Below, piece by piece: positions 1 to 6,800 of a stretch of 7,613 nucleotides of DNA. Below the pieces are notes generated by a model, which was given only the letters and a program-made list of their open reading frames with translations, ran no database searches and was not told the origin of the DNA. Numbering within the stretch: position 1 is the stretch's first letter; each line of letters starts with the position of its first letter. The stretch covers positions 1-7,613 of the forward strand of contig CALFYC010000130.1 in the NCBI GenBank assembly GCA_937952895.1. The letters run 5' to 3'. Source of the DNA: an uncultured Neisseriaceae bacterium (GTDB taxonomy: Bacteria; Pseudomonadota; Gammaproteobacteria; Burkholderiales; UBA11063). The position numbers and the translations under genes were made by a program.

Positions 1-224
1 AGATTATTTCAAATCAAAGCCGGTCTAATCTCACAACAAGGAAGTAATACCATTCCCAGTAAATAAATTCATATTAGAGCTGCGTGAAAGTCTTCGCGAT
101 TGAGCGATCGTAAATGGGTCAATATTAAACCTCTTGCGTAATTAAAATTTTCTTATATAATACTTCTCTTAACTATGAGAAATGGTGTAGAAAAAATATT
201 TAGAGTTAGAATAATTGGGGTTTA
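1..224. other. Left-end flank without a supportable complete gene
   Basis: No complete gene is visible. Frame 1 on the plus strand is open from base 1 to a TAA at 64-66 (about 21 residues, ending QGSNTIPSK). This could be the 3' end of a gene lying outside the window, but it is too short to judge. The remainder is AT-rich and holds the possible promoter listed separately. The stretch is continuous with the GxxExxY gene and probably belongs to the same cellular DNA rather than to the phage. Confidence 0.4.
134..161 (+). promoter_or_regulatory. Possible sigma70-type promoter
   Basis: A perfect TATAAT -10 box lies at 156-161. A weak -35 candidate, TTGCGT, lies at 134-139, giving a 16-base spacer. 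It sits about 63 bases before the ATG at 225 and points toward that gene. The -35 matches the consensus only in its TTG, and AT-rich DNA produces such boxes by chance. Confidence 0.35.
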
Positions 225-548
225 ATGATTAACGCAGAGACGGTGAGACGGGGAGATGCAGAGATAATTGAAAATCTATTATCTGAACAGATACTTGATG
301 CTGCTATTGAAGTCCATCGTACTTTAGGTGGTCCAGGCCTATTAGAAAACCTATATGAAGATGCCTTGTTCCATGAATTAAGACTCCGTAATATTCCAGC
401 ATTATCCCAAGTGCAAATACTAGTTACGTATAAGAATTTTAAACTTCGCGATTCAATGCGTCTTGATATACTTGTGGATAGTAAAGTAATCCTTCTGATG
501 CCTTGTGTGCTATTAGTCTATTTTCATTTAGCGGAATCATTGCTTTGA
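225..548 (+). CDS. GxxExxY protein (PDDEXK_3 family), 3' truncated at a junction near base 489
   Basis: The first ~89 residues match the GxxExxY family, small proteins with a predicted PDDEXK nuclease-like fold and no settled function. The name-giving motif is G38-L-L-E41-N-L-Y44. It is preceded by a helix ending IEVHRTLGGPG and followed by a RLDILVDSKVI stretch whose D81 is the expected acidic residue of the fold. Family members continue with an E-x-K (typically VELK) and about 35-40 more residues. Here the frame changes to an unrelated hydrophobic string after I89 (base ~491) and stops at 548. The catalytic-type E-x-K and the C-terminal half are therefore missing. The ATG at 225 is preceded by a purine-rich GGGG at short spacing. 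The MINAE..RRGDAE-like start recalls cyanobacterial members, from memory only. The end beyond ~489 is foreign sequence, so this is a broken or chimeric gene. Confidence 0.75.
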   Translation: MINAETVRRGDAEIIENLLSEQILDAAIEVHRTLGGPGLLENLYEDALFHELRLRNIPALSQVQILVTYKNFKLRDSMRLDILVDSKVILLMPCVLLVYFHLAESLL

Positions 549-978
549 ATTGTTTTGATGAACCGCCATTCTTGATACAGTTAGCATGTAGTACGCAAAG
601 TATTCCGCAATCAGACTCATTCGTAATCAATGAATGGATATTTAGTTTGTTACCAAAAGCAATGGTGTTTGGCTCTGATACAAATTTGCCATTATCTATA
701 AAGCGCGTCATCAATACTTCAACCAATATATCTTCACCAATAACAAAAGCGTTCACAAGGTCATGAGATACTGTTAAATAAATAACTGGAGATGATGATG
801 TCTTATAACGATACTGTACCTTGCCATCTAGCTCAGCACTACTTGATGACACATAATATTCTTTGCCATCTTTATCTGGTATTGTTATAGAGACTATGAT
901 TAAAGACTCAATACTAGAAGCAATTTTAATTGCGTTATGTTTGTTTGAGCAATGGATTGCAAATGTTTTAGTTGGCAC
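439..978 (-). CDS. Unrecognised phage protein, 3' end replaced by foreign sequence
   Basis: I do not recognise this protein. It begins VPTKTFAIHCSNKHNA (first residue Met from GTG) and is rich in Ile, Val, Ser and Thr with many short predicted strands, as in phage tail or baseplate proteins. I chose the GTG at 976-978 because a GGAGAG lies at 984-989 with a 5-base spacer; the frame is also open to an earlier GTG at 1006-1008 that has no comparable site. With this start it overlaps the upstream gene's stop by 11 bases, typical of translational coupling. The last ~16 residues (from LLYYPQ to the stop at 439) are read from the left-hand cellular DNA in antisense, so the true C-terminus is unknown. 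The authentic part is about 163 residues and the open frame 179. Confidence 0.6.
   Translation of the reverse strand: MPTKTFAIHCSNKHNAIKIASSIESLIIVSITIPDKDGKEYYVSSSSAELDGKVQYRYKTSSSPVIYLTVSHDLVNAFVIGEDILVEVLMTRFIDNGKFVSEPNTIAFGNKLNIHSLITNESDCGILCVLHANCIKNGGSSKQFKAMIPLNENRLIAHKASEGLLYYPQVYQDALNREV
485..493. other. Junction between cellular and phage sequence
   Basis: To the left, the plus strand encodes a recognisable GxxExxY protein. To the right, the minus strand encodes a phage protein in the style of its neighbours. Both lose sense at about the same place: the plus-strand protein after V88/I89 (486-491), and the minus-strand protein at about KASEG (490-504). Two unrelated genes meeting tail to tail, each truncated, marks a join. 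I see no repeat or attachment-site-like core at the join. An assembly chimera is the simplest explanation. Confidence 0.6.
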
Positions 979-1351
979 TAATACTCTCCAAGATAATTCC
1001 TCTATCACTATTAGAGTAAATTACTTTTGTCTTTGTTCCCTTTGTTAAATCAACTATAGAAATGTTTTGACGATTTGTTAATTTGATTGAGTTCAACATA
1101 TAGATTGTGGACTTAATAAATTCAATCTTACTTAGTGCACCATCAATAATTGTTTGTGATGTATCTATTGTTAGTTGAGCATACTGACTAAGTTCAATAC
1201 TTTTAGTTTTGATCTCGTCTGTAATTGTATTAATGTTTGTAATACATGCAGCAATTTGGTCTTCTGACAGCCATCTATTTATTTTGTCTAATCGTGACAA
1301 AGAGTTTATGTATAGGCCATCTCTATTGGCTATATAGTCGCTGATTGTCAT
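968..1351 (-). CDS. Unrecognised small phage protein, mostly helical, 127 residues
   Basis: I do not recognise a family. Residues ~1-90 look helical with an amphipathic pattern (SLSRLDKINRWLSEDQIAA, then a Thr/Ile/Lys-rich run), possibly a coiled coil. The last ~35 residues look strand-like. The ATG at 1349-1351 follows a GGAG with a 7-base spacer, which also overlaps the end of the 491-residue gene. Only two bases separate that gene's stop (1354-1356) from this start, so the two are surely co-translated. Both neighbours start with the same MTI. A role as a small structural or assembly protein working with the 491-residue protein is inferred from position only. Confidence 0.7.
   Translation of the reverse strand: MTISDYIANRDGLYINSLSRLDKINRWLSEDQIAACITNINTITDEIKTKSIELSQYAQLTIDTSQTIIDGALSKIEFIKSTIYMLNSIKLTNRQNISIVDLTKGTKTKVIYSNSDRGIILESISAN
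984..989 (-). promoter_or_regulatory. Ribosome binding site fixing the GTG start at 978
   Basis: GGAGAG on the minus strand, 5 bases before the GTG at 976-978 and inside the last codons of the 127-residue gene. It decides between two in-frame GTG starts for the leftmost phage gene. Confidence 0.5.
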
Positions 1352-1353
1352 TG

Positions 1354-2829
1354 TTATACTCCATTATTTATTTGTGGCACTGTCTTCATATATGTTTGGA
1401 TGTTGCTTGCATTAGATAGACTAAGGTCTTCTATGATTGCATCTTTATTGTACATAATTACACTTGCTGCTGCCAGATCTAATTCTGCTCCATCTATAAT
1501 AACAATGAAGGAGTCCTCAAAATCCGCATTAGCAATTGAACATGGTATTTCGTATGGATTATTATTTACCAGAACATCTAGGTTTAATTCATGGTCTATT
1601 GAAAGTGCAGCTACTTCTGCTTGTAATGAAATGTCTATTTGTAGTTGATTATCTGCAATGATGTCATTTTGTATAAGAATATTTTCACTCATATAAATAA
1701 TATCTGAACTATCTGGGAATGTAACTGTTTTATTCCCATGAGTAATATCTCCATATACTACTATGGCGCTTCCATACATATCTTGAGTTGCATACTCATA
1801 GCATTCATCTCTTAGGTCCGCTTGTTTTAAATATGTTACAAGATTAATCTCATTGTCATTTAAACTCTTCGTAAAAGTACCAAGGAACAATGCGCCATTC
1901 GCTTCCGCCTCAATCATTAGCAGTCTTTCTAATTCATCAATTGTGTTGTTGTGCAATTGATTTAGTTTACTTAATGTGCCAGATGTAACTAAATAAGAAG
2001 TTTCAAATGTATCTATGGATAGTACTGGACTGTATGCTAAATTAATATTTGACGAATAAATCTTGTCTGCCGTTCTTGCTATGTATTCCATTTTGTTATT
2101 TAGGAAATATACTTTTAATGAAAATCCTTTGCCAAGAAATTGAGATACATCAATCTTATAGAGTTGAGTATTAATGAAAATATATCTAACGTCATTAATA
2201 ACGAATGAACATTTCTTCATCTCAATAAAATCATTCTTTAGTTCAAAGTTTGCACATTCTGCAACTTCATATATAAAGGATACTGCTTCCGTTGATGACG
2301 GTCTATGGTATGTGACTTTAATATCGTTATTGCTTTTACTTACATTTCTATATTTACCATCAAGACTTGTATATTGAAGATTTGCAGTTGTTGGCAATGG
2401 AAATATTTCAATTGGCACTTGTTCAAATTGCTCGTCCAATACTCCATCTGTTTTGTATTGAAATACTCTTGCATTTAAATGGCAATATATAAAGTCGGAA
2501 TCATACGCAGTATGCAATTTGCCCTCAACAAACACCTCTGTACTTGTTATGTTTAGTCTTTTTACTTTGTACCAATAATGAGAGTTATTAAAGAAAATAT
2601 CAGAAGCTCGTATATCCTCTGAGTTGGCAATGACTGTTGCGCCAGTGCCATCTAGATGTTGTGTTGATGAAATTATTTGTATGTTAGGAAGGTTATTGAA
2701 GTCTTTTGAAATTAAATATTGATTATGATCTAACAACAGACCAAAGGCTTGGTCTGTGTTATTCTTTTCTTTTATTTCAAACGGTTCAATAGATGGCCCT
2801 ACTTTTACATTGTAGGTAACTATTGTCAT
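1354..2829 (-). CDS. Unrecognised phage structural-type protein, 491 residues
   Basis: No domain is recognised. The protein is long, low in Arg and Gly, rich in Asn, Asp, Ile, Ser and Thr, and dominated by alternating hydrophobic patterns that suggest beta structure. A short helical stretch lies at roughly residues 285-310 (LSKLNQLHNNTIDELERLLM). It has no signal peptide and no membrane segment. This fits a virion tail or fibre component, but nothing identifies which. The ATG at 2827-2829 is preceded by a GAGG at a rather long 11-base spacing. It lies 50 bases after the collar fusion gene and 2 bases before the 127-residue gene. Eight of the nine Arg codons I read are AGA, matching the fibre shaft and not the holin region, so it belongs to the AT-rich phage backbone. 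Confidence 0.75.
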   Translation of the reverse strand: MTIVTYNVKVGPSIEPFEIKEKNNTDQAFGLLLDHNQYLISKDFNNLPNIQIISSTQHLDGTGATVIANSEDIRASDIFFNNSHYWYKVKRLNITSTEVFVEGKLHTAYDSDFIYCHLNARVFQYKTDGVLDEQFEQVPIEIFPLPTTANLQYTSLDGKYRNVSKSNNDIKVTYHRPSSTEAVSFIYEVAECANFELKNDFIEMKKCSFVINDVRYIFINTQLYKIDVSQFLGKGFSLKVYFLNNKMEYIARTADKIYSSNINLAYSPVLSIDTFETSYLVTSGTLSKLNQLHNNTIDELERLLMIEAEANGALFLGTFTKSLNDNEINLVTYLKQADLRDECYEYATQDMYGSAIVVYGDITHGNKTVTFPDSSDIIYMSENILIQNDIIADNQLQIDISLQAEVAALSIDHELNLDVLVNNNPYEIPCSIANADFEDSFIVIIDGAELDLAAASVIMYNKDAIIEDLSLSNASNIQTYMKTVPQINNGV

Positions 2830-2879
2830 AGCACTTTGAACCTCATATAGTATTGTTTTGTTATCATAACTATTTCCTA

Positions 2880-3467
2880 TTAGTATTTGATTATATACAT
2901 CAGTGCTATATTACGAGGACGCACCCTGTACATTGTTCTCGCTATATATGTTGGGCTTCCGCTGTCAGATGGCGGAACACCATTAGAGTATGGATCTTCT
3001 CCATTATCTATTGCTATATAGTTATATGCTTCAACTGTGCCTGCTATTGCTGTTGCCGCCTGCGCTGAATTTATACTCCTAGCTGTATCAATTCCTCTTC
3101 CGTTGTCCCATCCTCTGATGAACTCGCCTCTTAGCTCTGGCACTGTTGGTCCAACTATTGCTGCCAATGCTGCATGCCCTGCTGTTGATTGGCCATTGCA
3201 TTCTAGCCATCCAGTGGGAACTATATTTGTTGGCCACATTACAATAGACCCAACTGGTGCGCCAGCACCTAAGACTCCAGCTATAGCCGAATCAAGCTGT
3301 AATAACTCATCGGCACGAGCCTGAGTAATTACCATGCCCATCTTCACATCTGCGCCAGTATGCCCCCAGCCGATAGTAGGCTTGCCAGCAGAGCATAAAT
3401 AGGTCTTAAGCTTACAGGATTCGTAATACTGGATAAGGCGTATGCCTTCGATTGAGATACTAAGCAT
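2880..3467 (-). CDS. Fusion: N-terminal lobe of a GH24 lysozyme joined to a phage tail collar domain
   Basis: Residues 1-59 are the start of a GH24 phage lysozyme (muramidase). E16, C25 and T31 show the E-8x-[D/C]-5x-T catalytic spacing, with Cys in the middle as in phage P1 Lyz, followed by IGWGHT. The usual MVITQARADELLQLD helix comes next. A GH24 enzyme runs to ~145-165 residues, but here the rest is absent. From about residue 70 the protein is a tail collar domain (PF07484 type): PVGSIVMWP, GWLECNG, PELRGEFIRGWDNGRG, and the classic end RVRPRNIALMYIIKY. The join lies in residues 60-69 (about 3260-3290). The ATG at 3465-3467 abuts the holin stop (TAAATG) and has a GAGGA 9 bases upstream. 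There is no N-terminal membrane or SAR segment. The lysozyme half uses CGC/CGT for Arg; the collar half uses mostly AGA/AGG. Enzyme activity is doubtful because the second lobe is missing. It is either a real recombinant or an assembly join. Confidence 0.8.
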   Translation of the reverse strand: MLSISIEGIRLIQYYESCKLKTYLCSAGKPTIGWGHTGADVKMGMVITQARADELLQLDSAIAGVLGAGAPVGSIVMWPTNIVPTGWLECNGQSTAGHAALAAIVGPTVPELRGEFIRGWDNGRGIDTARSINSAQAATAIAGTVEAYNYIAIDNGEDPYSNGVPPSDSGSPTYIARTMYRVRPRNIALMYIIKY

Positions 3468-3833
3468 TTACTTATTTCCTCGAATGCGCCTAAGTTCTTG
3501 AGCTATCTGATATGGTGTTTTGTTCTCAGACTTTTCTAACCAGTGAACGATATATGACATGATTAACCATGACGGAATGCCGACAAGAAAGCAAATGCCA
3601 ACCTGAGAACGTAATGTGTAATGAGAAAACCCATACATTTCAATGAATATCGGCCCGACAAGCACACTCGTTAATACAGTCACAATCAATCGGCGAAAAA
3701 ACTCTGTAGTGCTTTTTGGCATTGTCAGTGCCATAGCAACAGCACCAGCAGCAATACCAGCAAGCCCTGTAAAACCGATAGTTTTTACCGCAAAAATGCC
3801 GCCCGTTGTATCGTGTAGTAAATTATCGCTCAT
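3468..3833 (-). CDS. Holin-like membrane protein, 121 residues
   Basis: A small protein with three hydrophobic segments at about residues 19-38, 49-66 and 77-97, a short polar N-terminus and a charged C-terminal tail (from KSENKTPYQIAQ to RRIRGNK). That layout, plus a position directly before a lysozyme, fits a class I holin, which forms holes in the inner membrane to release or activate endolysin. The sequence style (HDTTGGIFAVKTIGFTGLAG) recalls holins of gammaproteobacterial prophages, from memory. I chose the ATG at 3831-3833 because an AAGGA lies at 3841-3845 with a 7-base spacer. A TTG at 3852-3854 would add seven residues without a good site. Five of six Arg codons are CGN and one is AGG, unlike the neighbouring shaft. 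It starts 41 bases after the fibre gene and abuts the lysozyme fusion. Confidence 0.75.
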   Translation of the reverse strand: MSDNLLHDTTGGIFAVKTIGFTGLAGIAAGAVAMALTMPKSTTEFFRRLIVTVLTSVLVGPIFIEMYGFSHYTLRSQVGICFLVGIPSWLIMSYIVHWLEKSENKTPYQIAQELRRIRGNK

Positions 3834-3840
3834 TTTCTTA

Positions 3841-3845
3841 TCCTT
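3841..3845 (-). promoter_or_regulatory. Ribosome binding site of the holin
   Basis: AAGGA on the minus strand, 7 bases before the ATG at 3831-3833. It supports that start over an in-frame TTG further upstream, which would place this site inside the coding region. Confidence 0.5.
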
Positions 3846-3874
3846 TGGGTTCAAGGGATAGTTTTACATCATGA

Positions 3875-6800
3875 TTAGGCCGTGCGTCGCCATTTCTGAG
3901 ACACAGTATAAGGCGGTAAATTTGAACTACCCGACGCATCCAACTTGAAACGCAATGCAATATCATTAGTATCAGCAGCGTCGCCTGAATTGATGAAATC
4001 AGAAAACACGCCCATAGATGGGGTTGTTACCACGTCATCTATGACATATAAGCCCGTACCAGCGGTTAACCCGACTGTTAAACTCATATCTATAGCTCTG
4101 TTGCCGCCTACTTGATTTAGCGTGCCGAAATCCAAATCACCTAAGTGATAACCGACACTGACTAAGCCCTCTTGCGTTGGAAACCAAGTACCAAAGCCTA
4201 ATAAATCAGGATGATTTGGGTTTCTTAGATCGACCTCATTCTCATATACCGAACCAATCGGCCAAGCACGTTCTAAAATTCTTAATTCCGCAGCGTTAAG
4301 CTGATCGAAATTAACAACCTCTTTCCCGCTCGTACCATCGTCTGCACTAAATATTTCACCTGCATTTCCATTTTTATCGGCCTTAGTGTTATCTGCTGCT
4401 ATTCTTGCATTTGCTTCTGCTGTGTCTGCTGCTATTCTTGCCGCCACTTCAGTGCCCAATGCACCAGATGAAGATCCGCCAACTGCGGCCACTGCGGCAT
4501 CTACATATCCTTTATTTGTAGCATCTGTTGGAGATGAAATTGATGGCATCTGCAATCCTATGATTGCGCCGCTATTCATTCTTATCTCTTTGCCTGGATC
4601 TGTAAACTCTATCTTATCGCCAACATATACTGAACTAAACGTTGCGTTAACTGATGATATTCCTGCAAATGCTACATCACTTAATATTGACAATGTGCTT
4701 GCACTTATATTTCCAGTAACTTGCATTGAGTTGGTTGTAATATTTCCAGCGTTAACTATAGATGAAGTATATAAAGTTGATCCAACCAACAAGGTATTAT
4801 TGATAGTTACAGGTGCACTAAAGCTAGCATCACCAAGTGATTCGAATGAGCCACCAGACGGTACTGTAATATTTTGTATAGCAGAAGTATCTGCCGTAAT
4901 AATTGACGTTATTGTATTGTGTGCATATATATCTTTTACTTCAATATCGCATTTATTTAATGATCCGACATCATATACATTAGATTGGTCTCTTGTAAAC
5001 AGAACTCCATTATCCGCATTAATAATTGTCTTATTGCTATTTAAACCCTGAAGAGTACCAGTATAAGATATTGCATTGTATTGACTAAGTTTGAATTTAT
5101 TACCATTTAATGTATTTGCATATATATTTGATTTGGGCCAGTTCTTTAAATTGGTTACATTTGTTCCAGCAGTTCCAGGATCATTCCAAGCATATAGAGT
5201 ACCGTCAACCGTTTTATCAGATGTAGTATCTTGTAAGAAGTAAACATCCTGAGTGCCAGTTTCGAAATATGTATTATGGTCACTGTTTGTTGGAATCAAT
5301 CCATTCTCTGATGATGTATATATATTTGCATATACTTCTGTTGCATCTGCATTGTTTAAAGATAGTCCAGTATTTTTACCAATGCCAGTAAATGCCAATG
5401 GTTTTGCAGAACTAAAATGTGCCCCACCAGATGTTAGAGGTGCTAGGAATGTATCTATTAATCCTATTGCTGGTAAGAATTTAATCTTATCAGTACCCTC
5501 TAGATTAATTATATCAATGTTTAAATTGGTAATATTGGCAGTACCGATATCACACACTGTTTGGATAATTACTTTATTAGTTGTATTGTTTGTACCGTTA
5601 ATTACTATATCTGAACTATTATGTGTAATTGAAATATTGCCAATTTCTATTGCACCACTCTCAGCTACATGTACTCTTTCATTTGCAATAACTGTATTTG
5701 ATAATACTTGGTCAACAGAAATATTCTGTAACTCTTCTAATTCATTTTGGAATATAGTAAGTCCAGATATAGAATTAATCATCAAGTCAGAATCAACGTT
5801 TGATAATTTATGTCCAGCTAAGTCTAATGCATAGTTAGATATATCTGTGTCGTCGTATGATATTGCTAAGCCGTTAGCAGATGATGCGATATGCAAATCG
5901 CCATTGCTTACTCTTCTATATAGAGAATGTCCAGCAGATGTGCTTGAGAAAAAGATTTTGTTTGAATCACTTAGTATATTATTAAATAAACTACTTGGGT
6001 TGATTGAAGCCAAAAGAAGATCGCCAAGCATTGCATTATTGTATGTACCAGGATCATTTTGATATCCTTCTCTGTGCATATATTGAGGGTGATGATTCTG
6101 TTTAAGTACAGAGCCAGCATATTTAATATCTGCGTTATCTGATACTGGTATCAAGTCATTTAATGATGCGTGAGCTATTGTGCTTGTACCATCTGAAGAA
6201 TTATGTGAGTGGTTTAATAACACATTAATTGTAGCAGCAAGTTCTTCTGCTATTCCTCTATTGGCCAATACAATTGCATACTCGTCTACGAGTGTTACAA
6301 CTTCATTTGTAGTAAATTCATATTCTATATTAGACTTAATAAAGATAGCATTTGTTTTGACCTTTTTGAATTTAGAACCGACTTTGTGCCAAACAGATGC
6401 ATACTGAGGCGGACATTCTGTAGCGCCAAGTGGGTCAACATATGCTTCTATGTATGGAGCAAATCCATATTCTAATGTATCTTCAAACTCTCTATATCCA
6501 TTACTATTTGTTGTTGGTAGTACGATTCTGTATCTAATACCAGATACATTACTAACAGTTGGTGTAGCAATTGCAGATGTAACTCTTAGTATTCTATTTG
6601 GAATAACATTTGGCAAGTAATTATCTTTGCCAAAAGATGGATAAATACCGTTATATGTAATTGTAAAGCTAGTTGCTGGTGCATAGAATGTAATCAATGT
6701 TCCAATAATGCAGTAATCTGTTTCTGTTGATAAGTCTTTTAATGATAGCTGTAATGTCCAAAATGATGTTGGATGTACTCCATCATCTATTAGTACTGGG

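Noticed and set aside
485..493. Prophage attachment site at the left junction
   Set aside because: No integrase gene, tRNA end, or repeated core is visible, and the junction cuts a late phage gene. A chimera explains it with fewer assumptions.
979..1008. Upstream GTG start for the leftmost phage gene
   Set aside because: It has no ribosome binding site and would overlap the previous gene by 41 bases. The GTG at 978 has a GGAGAG at good spacing.
503..1048. Two short plus-strand open frames opposite the leftmost phage gene
   Set aside because: They oppose a coupled minus-strand gene pair, have no start signals and carry no recognisable motif.
3834..3854. Upstream TTG start for the holin
   Set aside because: It would place the AAGGA site inside the coding region and adds only a short lysine-rich stretch. 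The ATG at 3833 has a well spaced site.
4386..5051. A 221-residue open frame on the plus strand inside the fibre gene
   Set aside because: It is antisense to a well supported long gene, has a low-complexity Ala/Ile/Leu composition expected from the complement of Ser/Asn/Ala codons, and shows no ribosome binding site or known domain.
5253..5834. A 193-residue open frame on the plus strand inside the fibre gene
   Set aside because: Antisense shadow of the same fibre gene. Its hydrophobic appearance comes from complementing polar codons.
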